Positions 47,339-60,162 are shown, counted from the first letter of the stretch. The stretch is 64,000 nucleotides of DNA from Epiperipatus broadwayi (GCA_028023455.1 JAQFVV010012405.1:8723291-8787290), one strand, 5' to 3'. The notes: a model not told the origin generated them from the letters alone. Translations and numbers: made by a program.

Positions 47339-47458
47339 GATTATTGATATTTTCTACATGTGTGTGGTCATGTGTATCAGTTGAATGAGTTAGTGTGGAT
47401 AGTTGGTGGGTGCTTGAAAGTTTGAGTTCAAATCTCTATATTTATATTAACTCTTATA

Positions 47459-48156
47459 GTGAAGATAATTTAGAAAAGACAAAAGCTACATGAATGGATT
47501 AAAAGGATGACAAAATTTGGTAGGTTGTTCAATAATCATTATTATTGTTATTATCATCATCATCTATATGTTCAGAAATTGAGGCAGAAAGGCAAAGAAA
47601 ATTCTAGGGATAGATAATTATGATGATTAATAATAAAAATTGAATTATTTATTGCTCAGTTCATAAGAGTTTCAGTTGGACTACTATCCATGGATCTTGA
47701 GTTCATTGTCTTGCACTCGATCATTGCACTAAAACTATTCAGACCATTATGGAAATTGAGATGGAAAGATAAAAAAAGATGATATTGAATAAAGAACTAT
47801 ACACGAAAAATGTAAAATGTAGGAATATTCTAAAGTTTTAAAAAGTAAAGAAATATAGTAAGAAATATAAAGGGAAAATGTAAACTGTAGGAATATTTTG
47901 CAGATTTAAAAAGCAAAGAAATATTATGGTTGAAGATATAAATAATAATGGATAAGAAAGTAAATTATTACCTATAATAAGAACAAGATGTTTAGAAACT
48001 GCAGGAAGAATGGATTAAGTGGAGATATATAATCTAAGCACTTTTTTATTTTATTTAGGTAAATATGTTACATATGTATGTGTATGTAAAAGATAAATTA
48101 CTATTAATATAATAGAGAGAATAAAGGCGTTTTTAATTGCAAAAATGACTAATTTA
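47459..48156. other. A-rich DNA, nothing recognised
   Basis: Includes a short ATT/ATC microsatellite (about 47530-47565) and two similar blocks around 47812-47930 (tgtaggaatatt). No gene. Confidence 0.35.
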
Positions 48157-48640
48157 TAATATTAGAATAAAAGTATAATTTTATATACTTAGAAATTAGA
48201 TGTAATTTGAACATAGATTTTCAAGCATCCTTCAGCTATCAACACTATCTCATACAACCGATACCCATGACCACACACATGTGAAAAAGACAAATAATCT
48301 TCAATATACATATTTCGCGCTGAACCAGCGCTCATCAGTTGGTTCAGATCATTATCTCCCACACATATTAATCAGTGCTTAGTTTACATTAAGATGGCAA
48401 ATCTTCAAACTTTAATGGACAGGCTTCAATCTACTCCACCCTCCAACTCTTCAACCAGCCATATTGTTTAAAATCTGATGATGGAATTCCCAAATCCTTT
48501 ATTGATGCCAATATTATTGTGATGCCCATGTTGACCATAAGTTACTCTGACCCTTGCACAGAAGAGGGATGGATAGGTTACAGGCTGAATCTGTAATATT
48601 AGAATACAAGTATAATATAATATACTTGGAAATATAAAAC
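48157..48640. mobile_element. FB2 single-arm copy with terminal direct repeats
   Basis: One FB2 arm (gaacatagattttcaagc … ccaatattattgtgatgccc) without its inverted partner. Direct repeats start taatattagaata at 48157-48169 and 48594-48606, and similarity continues for about 40 bp (…tatacttrgaaat). That is longer than 13 bp and includes the element's own left terminus, so this may be a head-to-tail partial dimer rather than a simple target duplication. Confidence 0.75.
48301..48345 (-). ncRNA. Hammerhead ribozyme motif with canonical stem II (FB2 single arm)
   Basis: Minus strand: ctgaaccaa, CTGATGA (48332-48338), perfect 5-bp stem II gcgct-ggttc-agcgc with the preferred G10.1-C11.1 pair, GAAA, stem III atat/gtat, cleavage A, then ttg pairing with caa. 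Stem I is shorter than in other copies. It has the best core of the FB2 group. Confidence 0.75.
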
Positions 48641-49170
48641 AATATGTTTTGGCTATACATTTAAACAATGTGACTTTCTAACTAATGTTTAGAAACTACA
48701 GAAATGAAAAGTAAGTGGAGGGGTGTAGAGAATAGAAAATATAAATTATGTAAAAGAAAGTAGAAAATATAATGTAATTACGAGTGTCTTTTTTAGAAAG
48801 GGGGCAACAGTCAGTATTAAATTATTGAAAGGCATATTTTAGAAATGTACACAATATGAGACAAGAAAGATCATGATATTTTGAAAAAAGTATTGGTGTT
48901 AAGAAGGAAAAGATATGAGGGAATTAAATAAAAATCATGAAATTTAATTTAATGAAAAAGTAATAGCTCCAGAAGAAGTTAATTATGCATTGCATTGAAA
49001 GAAAGTGAGAATGTAATATTTGGAATTAGAGTGAATTAGGCATTGGGAGTTTAAAAAGGGAAGATAGAGAGAAGAACTTTGTAAAATAATAGAAGTCTTT
49101 AAAAAGACATTACAATTTAAAGGTGCCAAACTTTCTGCATACACAACTATGATGTCATTCATCACAGATA
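48641..49170. other. A-rich DNA, nothing confirmed
   Basis: Purine-rich like the LINE-A sense strand, but no domain was recognised. Confidence 0.3.
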
Positions 49171-49179
49171 AATATTTTT

Positions 49180-49760
49180 AATGATTATTACTAATCATTT
49201 AATAGGCTAGAAATTATCATTATCATTTTTAGCCCAGATATATTCTGTAAAGATTAATGTTTGTCTATTATTATTAAATGCAACCACTTGGAATATTTTG
49301 TTCAACTTTGTTTCTCTTTTCCATGTGTAATATCTTAAACCTACTTATAACTATTCCTTTCACTACAAATTCTTTAATCATTATGAATAAAGACATCTGA
49401 AAGAAATAAATTTCTCCCAAAATTCTTGTCATGCCGAATCAGTTGATGAGATCATAACTGCTTACATACCTTCATTATCCTTGCTTAGTATTTATAACTT
49501 ATTATTATTTAATTTAAAGATGCCAATCTCTGAATAAATTGTGTAGCAATTATTAGTAATCGTTTAATAGATTAGAAATTATTATATACTTCAAGTTTTA
49601 ATTAAAGATTAATATATTTATTATTATTAAACACAACTGCATGTGGTAATTAATTCAACTTCATTACTCATTTTGCCCATGGATAATATCTCAAGTATAT
49701 GATGTTTTCCATGCAAATAATTCATCATAATGATTATAATCATAATGGAATGCATTTATA
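49180..49760. repeat. Diverged ~360-bp tandem duplication
   Basis: 49185-49400 and 49550-49760 share ordered blocks (taatcrtttaatag, tagaaattat, agattaat, attattattaaa, gataatatct/gtaatatctt). Confidence 0.55.
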
Positions 49761-52124
49761 CCATTTAACTATTCAGGTAAAAATGATCATTTAAAAAAGG
49801 TCAAATATTGTTTTTAATAGTGGTCATTTTTTAAAATTGATGATGTTATATGATATTTACTCATGAAATGAACATAATGGGAAAATAAAATGATGAGATT
49901 CACTTAAAAAAAAGTACACTACACTATGGCATTTATTCATTAGAAACAGTAATTGTTTTGATTATACATTATTGTACTGTATGCATTATGTTCTGACTAT
50001 AAAGAAATTTGTATACTGATAATGTATCAAAATAAATAAAGTAGCATGGGTGTTAAGTATGGATATAATTAGCCAAAAATAAAAGGACATCAAACCCAGT
50101 CTAGAAGGTTAGTATGCATGATACTTAAAATTATGCAAAAAGAAAAATGTAAATTCATATGCTAATTTGCAGAGAAGCAATAATATAATTAATTATGCAC
50201 ATTATAAAAAAGAAAAAGAAAACTGCAGACATGTGAATGAGGAGATCAGTGCTGTGCATAAGCAGTGAACATGGTTGGAGAGCAAAATGAGTTTAATTAA
50301 ACATACATGCAGCAGTCCAATATGAAGACGAGTTAATAGTGAAGAGTCAACAGAACATGAAAGGTGCAGTGACATAAAAAACAGCACTGTAGTTAATGCT
50401 ATGAAATATGGTGCATGCATAGACTTATATTGAGCAATATACCATTACCATAATTATCAGAGAAGGTTAGAAGATTCCATGCTTAAAGTTGCAAATTTAT
50501 TTGTGAAGGTAACCAGTTAATCACTAGTTGAAGTTATTAATACTTTACTAATATTATATTTTACGTTCAGAGTAATAAATTATTGTTTTCTTAAGTTTAA
50601 ACTTACTGTGTATTTATTTTCTTGAGTCTGGCTTCTTTATATGTCAGTATACAATTTAAATAATTAGAAATATGACTATTATTCTTATTTAATTGTCATC
50701 CAATATCCTGATAGGATATTCTGTACTACAATTTATGACATATGTAATGAAAATAAAGATTTTCATTTCAAGCAGCAAAAAAAAAAAAAAAAAGAAAATG
50801 TAAATTTCATTCACTACATGATCAAAACCCACCATTGATCATATACAGTAACTGAGTCCATAAATAAATAAAAAAATTAGCTAAAACTCTTAATTTTTGT
50901 TTAATCATAAATGCTAAGACATTGTAAATGTAAACTATTTTAGCTAAAAAGCAGAAGAAAAAATTAATATTTTTTTTGCATTATGCTATTAATAATCAAC
51001 TTTATATGCTCAAAGATTACTGAATATAAATTGAAAAGTATCACTTACTTAATTTTTCATGTGTTCTCATAATTTATCTGTGGCACAACGATGGTTTTCC
51101 TTGCAAATGTTAAAAAAAAGTATTTGCAAATAATAAATAAATACAAATTCATTTCAATACGTAGCAAAAAAGTAGCTTTAATCATATTTATCAACATAGT
51201 ACATTAGTAACACCTTTTAAAGTGTACGAATTATCCCAAATTAATTTTAATTTAACTAATTTCTAATTATTATTTTTATAGCTATAGAATTTTATTTTAT
51301 TTCAGCTAAAAATATATTATTCTAAGAAATAAACTATATTGGCAAAAAGCAAAAACAAAATAAATTTACGTTATTAAACTTCAACATGTAACTGTCCGTT
51401 GCATTTATTGTTCAAATTTTTATTTAATTAAGCCTATGCTTGAGTAAAAGGAAAAGGAAGGATATTAATTTAAGAAATTAAAAATAGTCAATAGTATTGT
51501 AAAAAAAAAAAATAATAACAATTTTTATTAGTTAGATAATTACAAAAAACAAAACAAATGAAAGAAAGTAAAATAAAAACATTGGGAACAAAATATAAAA
51601 TGCATCGAAAATAAATTTTAAAATGTATATTCTGCTGTTTTTTTTCCTCTATATGCTTCATTTTAATTTAATAAATTATGATTTATTGGAATATTAACCG
51701 TTTCTATGGTATAATAGATTTAATTATGTCAAATTTCAAATGTGAGTTTTAATTTTATGTAGCTTTCAATATAAATTTAGATTTTTAAAAATCGATGTTT
51801 CTTCATACAATATTGGGTGTTTCAAATATATGTAAATATATTTACAAAAACAAAAAATAATTTTAAAATTAATTTAATTTTTAATTTCTAACGAAAAACA
51901 AAAAAAATTTCTTGTTTGAATCTTCAATTTATGCTTGTTCTCTGTATGTTGCTTGTTTGGATTCTTAAAAAAAACATTAGTACATATAAAAATTGCAATG
52001 CTTATTAATAAAAATATGTGTATTTGTAGTGCGAAATAAGCTTTTATATTAAAACTCATCTTTCTTGGCAAGTAGAGCCCAAAAAGACATCCTAGGCTTC
52101 AATATGGTGAAAAAGATTTTTTCA
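49761..52124. other. AT-rich DNA, nothing recognised
   Basis: Low complexity, with poly-A runs (e.g. A18 near 50778). No gene, tRNA or long repeat identified. Confidence 0.4.
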
Positions 52125-52245
52125 GAGCTTTGTGATGTGATGCGCTATGGCTTCTCCTTTGTCAGAATCAGGAACCTTTCAGTCAGTATGCCCAGAAAAA
52201 TCTGTTAGCAGCCTTCCCTTTCCATTCCCAACTCTAAGTTTTTTT
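52125..52245 (-). mobile_element. LINE-A 3' UTR fragment (antisense)
   Basis: Reverse complement of the LINE-A end: tgtgatgtgatgcgctat (the CATCACATCACA tail), ttctcctttgtcagaatcag, gcccagaaaaatctgttagc and ccctttccattcccaa all match 4100-4200. Confidence 0.85.
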
Positions 52246-53720
52246 TTATCATTAATTAAAGCCTGATATTTATTGACAAAAACAAAAAATAGAATATATA
52301 TATAAACAGTAATTTCAATGAAATGTGGATTAAATGAGCGACAGCTAATTATTCCATGAGAGTAGCTGAGTGCAGAAAATGGAATAGCTAATACCACTCA
52401 GGTTAGTGTCTCGACCAACAGTAAAAAGATTAAACTCATTGATATAGAGCTCAAATTAATATACTATAAATTATAGTTTTTAAAAATAATTACAGCATTT
52501 GCAATTCTTTATTATATAGTATATTTATTCCCAATTTAGTAAATTTTTAAAATAAATAATATACTTTAATTAATGAATAATCTTTTTTTAAATTTTAATT
52601 TCAATTTTTTTTACTTTAAAAAAACTTTTGTAAGATGGAACAAGTTTTTTTTTTTCAAAAGCTTGATACAAAATGAAGGTTTATTGCTTACCGTTCATAC
52701 ATGCTAACTAGAAAAGGTGTGCAAATCAGTATTGTACTCTTAATTACTAAAAAAGCAAAGTACTATAAATATATTAATGAAAAAATTTCAAAAACTATGA
52801 GATTTGTTTCAAATATATCAAATTTTTTACAGATGCAGTAAACACCTGATAGTGTTCAACTTCGCCATTTCAAGACAACATCATTAGAAAGGAAGTTGGC
52901 ATTAACATCATGAAGAAAATTAAACTAATAATGGAATAAAATTCAGCAAAGCTACTGTTGATAATTACTTCTGAAGAAGTGTGTTACACTATTGTCTAAT
53001 CAATGTTAGATGCCTTACGGTACTATTAGTGTATAGAGAAAACAAATAATTATTTTATCACTATATAGTATTTTATCTCAAAACAGGAAATATGGCAGGG
53101 TCACCCAATAATACTGGTAAACTGAACAATGAAATATATCTTACAAATTTTATGAATAATGTGATAAATTATTTATTTCAATTTGGCCCATGCATGCTTA
53201 TTTACTTCTGCTGTTGCACAAGAGCAAATTGTGCGTTGCATGCACATCAAATAATAAGGGAACTTAACAGTGGCTGTGCATAATTATTTGTATTTCACAG
53301 AATACTATTGTACAGATGTAATGCGATTACAATGAAATTTCAAAGATAAATGCAACAGTTCTCGACTACCAAAATTTGTGTCAGATGCTTTCATGCTCCT
53401 ATTGAACAAATGATTTAATGAAGTTTATCTTTGTAATGCAATTATTAGAATTTGAATGAAAAATTTTGTTTACAAAATTATTTATGACACTAAAGAAAAC
53501 TTAAATAAGCTGTTATGTCCATGGTGAACAGTTGAACTTAGTTTGAGAACAAATCTTATTGGCAGCCGATATGTGTTTTTATTAATTAATTGGTTACATT
53601 TGAATACAATATCTTTTCATTTTGTATTATTTATTTATATATTTTCAATAATAATTTTTTGTCTGATAGAAACAAAATATCAAAAATTACCAGAGTAATT
53701 GAAAAAAATCTATAAATTTA
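52246..53720. other. AT-rich DNA, nothing recognised
   Basis: No domain recognised; the 63-codon ORF at 53092 has no known motif. Confidence 0.4.
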
Positions 53721-53721
53721 T

Positions 53722-53775
53722 TAATCTTCACCTGATGAGATTCCTGTTTCAGAATGAAATATCATTAATGTATAT
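53722..53775 (+). ncRNA. Possible isolated hammerhead-like motif
   Basis: CTGATGA (53731-53737), then a hairpin attcctg-ttt-cagaat with one bulge, then GAAATATC. Stem I cannot be paired convincingly and an extra G follows the core. A decayed relic or chance. Confidence 0.3.
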
Positions 53776-54226
53776 ATACATACTTATTGATCTATCAGAT
53801 ATTGAAATTTGTAATTCCAAAAAATCTCTTGTCAAAGTACCTTGTGATTATCATCATCAGTAGCTTGCCTTTCTTTCAACTAACATGTCACATCTCTGAT
53901 GTTATGTTATGAATCTTGAACAGGAGACATTAAAAGTAACTTTTGTTAAGGATTACCACAACATATTAGTATCTTAACAGGTGGTGACCATATGAAGTAT
54001 AGGAACGGCGTTTATAAATAGTACAAAATTTAAGTTATTATAGAAATGTTTTCTGTGCATATGAATACAAATATTTTATTTTTTATTAATTCACCTGACA
54101 TACCTAAACGATCTTTTATGCAAAAAGTAAGTTGAATTCAGAATTAAAAAGTATATCACCCACACGTTACACACACATTTAGTGAGAATTTAGAGAATCG
54201 AGAAAAATCCTCCATCCTTTATTTAC
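53776..54226. other. AT-rich DNA, nothing recognised
   Basis: No feature. Confidence 0.4.
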
Positions 54227-54752
54227 TACTTTAAGATTAATATTTGAATACAAGTATACTTTATATACTTGGAATTTGGATGTAATTATAAGGAATTTGA
54301 ACACAGACTTTCAAGCTCCCATAGCTATCTATTGTATCTTATACATTCGATAAACACGATCACACATGTGAAAAAGATAAATGATCTCCTATATACATGT
54401 TTCATGCTAACCCCGCACTTATCAATTGGTCCAGGTCATTTGGGCCTTTCATCATCAGATTTTCAATGGTATGGATGGCTGAAGAGCTGGAAGATGGAGT
54501 AGAATGAAGTCTAGCCATTAAAGTTTGAGGATTTGCTACCCCAATGTAAACCGGTCACTGATTATATATATATATGGGAGATGATGATCTGGACTAACTC
54601 ATGAATGCTTGTTTAGCACAAAATACGAATATTAGAGATCATTTAACTTTTTCACATGTGTGTGGTTATGTTTATCAGTTATATGAGATAGAGTAGATAG
54701 CTATGGTAGCTTGAAAGTCTGTATTCAAATACCTTATTATACTTAAAGATTA
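54227..54752. mobile_element. FB2 foldback element, copy 3 (500 bp), with 13-bp TSD
   Basis: Bounded by tactttaagatta (54227-54239) and tacttaaagatta (54740-54752), 12 of 13 identical. The left arm is shortened: it jumps from tggtccaggtcat to the centre cctttcatcatcagattttc. Both HHR cores are damaged (CTCATGA and AAAA at the right arm; gttgataagt-like at the left). Confidence 0.8.
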
Positions 54753-55577
54753 CTATAATTTTAATTTTTTTTTATTTTGCATCCCTTCCTCCCTTTTGAC
54801 AGTAAAAAAAAAAAATTGAAGTTAAACATTAATATCTGTATATATTGTTTAAAATAAAGCATTATTAGTTTAATTCACCAGTGAAAGCTATTGTTAAAAT
54901 AATATGAGTGATAGACTGAAAGGGATAATTACTGTTGATGTAAGATTCTGAAAGCATTCAATTAAACTAGACTAATGCATATCAGGTCAACTCCTTGGTG
55001 AATGATAGCCGTATTGTCTTTGCTGGTTTGTTTGCTTTACCTTTTTTTTAAAAAAAATTAATAATATCATAAATGTTAAATAAATGCATGTAGGGTAATT
55101 TGTGCGGTTAATTTGGTAATTTGTAGTTGACAAATACTAGTCTCGCTTCTATGAAATAGTCTAAATAATAACTAACAAGATAATTGATCTTAAATTAAAT
55201 CATTTTCATTTTATTTACGTAACGAAATCGTAAAAAGAGTAAATTGATACTTTTAGTAATAGTTTTTACAATAACCCCATCCCCTCCCAATTTTTTTTAA
55301 AGTTATCAGTTTTTACTATTTTAGATATACCCAGAACTTCTATTCATCAGCACACACACAGTGTATATATAACTAAAGATATCTGCAAATGTTAAATAAC
55401 ATGCCCCCCTAAGGTGCATTTCTTGTTAAAATAGCATTCTTCAATTGACCCAAGCTACAATTTTTCACTGTCTTTATTATCTTTGTTCAGTTTTTATTAT
55501 CAAATTACTATAACTTAATCTACAAATGCCAAATTTTTTGCACTATTGGGTAAGACATCACTATTACTTTCAACTGT
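54753..55577. other. AT-rich DNA, nothing recognised
   Basis: No feature apart from homopolymers. Confidence 0.4.
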
Positions 55578-55985
55578 TATGATCCGTTGCAGGTTATGTC
55601 TCTCCAAGTTTAATCCAGTTTCTCAAATCTCTAGCCCCTCTTCTCCATAACACAACAGAAACATTCCGATTTCAATTATCCATCTCATATATGATCTCTT
55701 TCTAGATCTTTTATAATCTCTTGGAATTACTTATAAACCTTCAATCTGTTTTCATCTCTTCTGGCAATACGTTCAGCCTATCTCAATTCCAATCTCTTAA
55801 TTCTCTCAAGAATGTTTGATTCCTGTTGCTCTCTCACTCATGCATTTTGTCTTGAGTCTCTTTATTGCATACATGTCTCATACTTTGCTGGGTAATCTGA
55901 ATTCTCTATTGGTTTTCTGATAATTATCGATCTCAGATCTATAAGTAATACAATTGGTAAAACATATCTATTAAAAAATTTCATT
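55578..55985 (-). mobile_element. RTE LINE 3' fragment (antisense)
   Basis: Parallels the better preserved copy at 57840-58290: gatccgttgcaggttatgtc, cctcttctccataaca, ctttctagatcttttataatctcttggaat and ctctcaagaatgtttgattcctgt are shared blocks. It encodes a decayed pol C-terminus on the minus strand. Confidence 0.7.
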
Positions 55986-57839
55986 TTCAAACACTATCAT
56001 GTTGTTTTTATCAAAAGCACCCTAATTTAGAGATGAAAAGGCTAATAAACTCACCATGCTGCATGATACACATCGATGAGCAGCCTAACCATTTTTGCTC
56101 ACTGTTTGTATAATCTCATAGTAATAACGACTGCAACAACAAGGTATGAAATGGACAGTTGGAACTTGCTCTCTTTAGTTCTTTCAAGGCCTCAAAGAAA
56201 GATCAAAGAGTCTTCTTCCAATTAACAACAAACTCCTTTATGCAGTTGTTGGGTGTGTAAACAAATACATACATTTAACATATTAATAAGGTGAAAGAGC
56301 TCTGATAAAAACGAAAATTTGAAATGTATATACTGTATATGCATTTTTCTTAATTTATTTGAACCACATGTGTGATAATTGCATTGCAAATACATGCATA
56401 TTGTAGATTTATATATATCACAAATAATACTAACAAATTTCCCTAATACTAATTAACTAGTTAGAAGAAAAAATTCTGGATACCAGAAAATAATAGTGGC
56501 AATATTAAGAAAAAATTAAGAAAGATCTTTCAGCAGAGTCAGATTGGCCTGACACAGAAAAGAATGAATCACTTCGATATAGTTAACTATTGAAGCAGAT
56601 TTTTCCATTGCCTTCAATTACTATAAATCAAAAAGCAAATATTTTGATCCTAATACCCTTTATTTTTGCCCATAGGGCTTAATGTTAATGTAAGTAACTT
56701 TAATTTCGTAGCTACTGAATAAATAGCTGTGACACATTATTTTTATAGTCACTGAAAATAGCATAACTTTATTTACATTTTTTTTTCATGTGTTAGAATA
56801 TCAGTGTCATTATTGCAAGTAAGGGAATCAATCACTGCCTTACCAGCATTCAATGCACAACAAGTATTATATCCAAAATGGATGTTATCAAGAAATTTGG
56901 CACTCTTAGATTAAGTTGGAGTATTTGTCTATTATTTATTTATTTTTTATAATTGTTTATAATATTTTTAACTTTCCATTTCTAAAATTTAAAAGTAAAT
57001 CATGAGTTTAAAGGCTTTTATATGTGGGAAACCAATATTGGAGATTATTGTATATATAATAGTTTAATGATTATTAGCTGCAGTATTGTGTGATGCTGAA
57101 CTCCAGAAATGGCAATTTAAGCTTTGATATCCAAGACTGTTTCACTCTTGCCCAAACTACACAGGTAAAAATAATCAAGTTGTAGTTGCTCAGTATGTTA
57201 TGTGATGTTTGAGCACCGGAAGTAATAGGTTTTGCTTTGATTAAAAACCGTTTGCTATCAAATCTCTTACTTTACCACTGCACCTCATATGGCAAATAAA
57301 GATTACTATTGCTAATAATAGTAAGTAACTGTGATTAGTTGTTTGGTAGATATGTGCTGTTTAAACAGTTGAGTGATAACCTGGGATTTGATTAAGTAAT
57401 TTTTACCTCGTTTCTGTCATTTAACTACAACACTAGGCGAGATTATATATTATTATAAAAATCATCTATTTATCTAAATAATTTTTTTGGAAAATTTTAT
57501 TCTCATACTAAAGTGGCTACATACTCGTTTACTGACCAACATAATATGGTAACTGGGTTTGACCACTATCATGGGTTGGCTATTGGCTAGCTACCTAAAA
57601 TAATCCTGAACTTGCTTGGGCATTTCTGCTCCTTGAGAAATCTCAGCTTATTGTTTATTTGGCATTAATTTTCATTTTTGAAGTTTATTTATTATCAGTC
57701 AAGTATGAATCTCTTGATAGACTATTATTACCTATTTTCATTATTAATGTTATTATTAAAAAATATTCACATGAAGAGATCATTCGAGTATCCAAATAAC
57801 AGGTTGAGATAGTAATTCTGTTCAGTATTTATATTATCA
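55986..57839. other. AT-rich DNA, nothing recognised
   Basis: No gene or repeat identified. Confidence 0.4.
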
Positions 57840-58290
57840 TCATCAAACACTATCAATCCATTGCAGGATGAAGGTCTCTCCAAGTTCAATCCATCTTCTC
57901 CGATCTTTAGCTTCTCTTCTCCACATCACCCCTGCACACTTTCTTATTTCATCCATCCCACTTGTGGTCTCTTTCTGGGTCTTTTTACAAGCTCTTGGAA
58001 TCCAGTTTAAGATTTCAATTGTCCATCTATTATCATCTCTTCTACAATATGTCCAGCCCAACTCCACTCCAGTCTTTTAATTTTTTCAATGAGGTCAGTA
58101 ACACCTGTTTGTTCTCTTACCCATATATTGCGTTTTCGATTTCTTCTTGTTACTCCCAACATGCATCTCGCCATACTTCTTTGAGTGATCTGAAGTCTCT
58201 GTATTGCTCTTCTATTAAGTGTCCAAGTCTCACCCATAAGGAAGAACTGTTCTTTTTCAAACACAAAGGCATATTTCCTTTTAGAATCAA
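57840..58290 (-). pseudogene. RTE LINE pol C-terminus and 3' end (antisense)
   Basis: Two overlapping minus-strand frames (58264-58007, 58067-57843) give the hallmark RTE C-terminal blocks: GETWTLNRRAIQRLQITQRS, GVTRRNRKRNIWVREQTGVT and LEWSWAGHI. In the next frame come RRDDNRWTIEILNWIPRACK and WRREAKDRRRW, ending ETFILQWIDSV. A single frameshift separates them near WAGHI/RRDD. It is 5'-truncated, and the TGATGAT-like tail (atcatcatc at the plus-strand left edge) marks the 3' end. It is better preserved than the other RTE copies here. Confidence 0.9.
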
Positions 58291-59460
58291 GTTATATGTA
58301 TATGCTACATAATCTTTTTTTTTTCCTGATGTAAATGAAAAGTTTGAATTGACCCTTATTGTATAAGCAGGTATTTGAACATTGTAAATATTTTAAAATG
58401 TAAGTGTATGTATGTGCTTTCACGGATTCATGTATGATTATAATATATAAATCCGTAGTATAAATATATAAAATAATTTGTCATTATAGTTGTTATATAT
58501 ATACGCGGCTCACATGAAAGAGTTTGTGCGTCAAAGAGGATGGAAACTAAATTTATTTTAAAAAGGTCAGATGGTTATGAATAATCGAAAGTTTATAATA
58601 AGTTTAAACAGCGGCAGTGATAGAGCTGGAGTCGCGATCTGTAAGCCTTGAACCCAGACCGCAATTCTACAGTTACCTAAAGCTCTTGAGATATAAAAAT
58701 GGTCAATTAGATAAAATAAAGATTGGCATGCAAAATGTATTTTATAGGCTTTTTATTCATTATAATATGTCTAAATAACTAATGATGTAGATTTGGAAAT
58801 GATGTATTTAATAAAAATAAGAGGGGGAGAGGAATTTAAATGGATTAAATGATAAAGATAACATTTGGAATTATTGGAGCTCAGTTTAAGTCTGGGAGAG
58901 AAATTTCTATTATACTTTTTTTTTCCAGTAGTTAATTAATTATTGATATTGCCATCGTTTGTTTTGATCCACAATTGTTCTAATAGTCCTGGGAAACGTG
59001 TTATGAAATATGTGCCTTCTTACGAGAATGATAAATGACTAGTGAAAACAAAGGAAGGGTATAAATGATTCCTTGGTGAAGACAATAGAAATTGAAAACT
59101 ACTGATTCTTAATAAATTCTTTTTTATAACAATGACTGTTGGTTTAAGAATACAGAAGTATTAATCTTTAGAAGGTGATGTCTAAAAAAAAATAAAACAA
59201 GCGGAAAACAATTTTACAAGTCTTTTTTAGTTTTTTAAATTAATTTTAATGATCTTACGCTGCGGTTTTGTTATCTAATTGTGGTGTAATTAAGTTGAAA
59301 TGATTAATTGAAGCTAATCTTATATCTAGGAAAATATAATTGCATATATAAACTTTGTTATTTCTATAGATAATTTTTTTTCTTTTTGAAAAAAAAAAAG
59401 GTGAAGTTTGAGAGGGGGTGTGTATTTATGTATGGATTATAATTTCGACAAAGATCATAC
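58291..59460. other. AT-rich DNA, nothing recognised
   Basis: No gene. Confidence 0.4.
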
Positions 59461-59520
59461 GCAGAGGGAGGACAACCACATGCTATGCCGAAAATCTTAG
59501 GGTTCGAATCCTAGCCAAAT
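59461..59520 (+). other. tRNA-like relic (B box)
   Basis: gggttcgaatcctag is a good B box/T-loop match (59500-59514). The upstream A-box-like gaggacaaccacatgc is weak and the arms do not pair well. A tRNA-derived repeat relic is likely. Confidence 0.4.
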
Positions 59521-60084
59521 TAAATTTGTTCACGAGGATATCAAGTAGTTAGCCCATAGCTAATCTCGACAGTCATCCCATATTTGTTGGTAAATTGTTA
59601 CCGAGCTATCCTTATCTAAAGGGTAAAATTAATTTAGAAAAACGAAAAAACCTTCGAACTTTAAAATTGAAAATTCTGGTGAATACAGCTATCTTTTCAC
59701 TGTTCCTATATAGCACTGCAATAGCTATATATTCAGAAGGCCAATTTACCTTTTTTAAACTTATATTTTCAGTTGTTTTTCTTTTGCTATAAAAAATCTG
59801 CACTTGCAGATGTATAACCACCCACCTTCCAATCTATGGTGACATTCGCCATATATTTACTGTTGTATTTTTAAAGTGAATATGCAATATCTTTATTTAA
59901 ACAATAAAATAAAATTGTATATATACAGCAAATATTAAAGGAATGGGTGTAAATTGGACATCTAAATAATGGCTAGATTTTTCTCATATAATGAATAACT
60001 AAATAGATTGGTTATTGAGTGACTATTCCAAATAAAAATTCTAAACCTGTTCTTTGATATGGAAAGAATGTTATAATTTATCTA
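59521..60084. other. AT-rich DNA, nothing recognised
   Basis: Two opposite-strand ORFs of 65-69 codons show no domain. Confidence 0.35.
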
Positions 60085-60162
60085 GCCTGAATTTGAACCT
60101 GGATTTGTGGGAATTACAGGCAGATGCACTATCATTATACCACAAACCTCTTTTATAGAAAT
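60085..60162 (-). other. tRNA-like relic, Gly-like A box (antisense)
   Basis: Minus strand: gaggtttgtggtataatgat (A box tggtataatgatag, as in tRNA-Gly), anticodon-arm region, then ccaggttcaaattcagg (B box). Acceptor ends do not pair well, so it is a pseudo-tRNA or SINE head, not a functional gene. Confidence 0.5.

Larger units (their letters stand above)
46704..47458. mobile_element. FB2 foldback element, copy 2 (729 bp), with 13-bp TSD
   Basis: Bounded by attgactcttata (46704-46716) and attaactcttata (47446-47458), 12 of 13 identical. The long arms pair over most of their length, from the cacatgacc/ggtcatgtg blocks inward to the ccaacattattgccacgctc block, with a ~75-bp centre. HHR motifs lie in both arms. 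The outermost left ~70 bp are altered relative to the right arm. No ORF of note. Confidence 0.9.

Noticed and set aside
54440-54460. tcatcag in the FB2 centre (also near 47155 and 23220) as a hammerhead core
   Set aside because: The sequence is CTGATGATG without stem II; it is a conserved arm block, not a ribozyme core.
58007-58312. Plus-strand ORFs at 57868-58312 as genes
   Set aside because: They are antisense shadows of the RTE pol C-terminus, which has clear family motifs on the minus strand.
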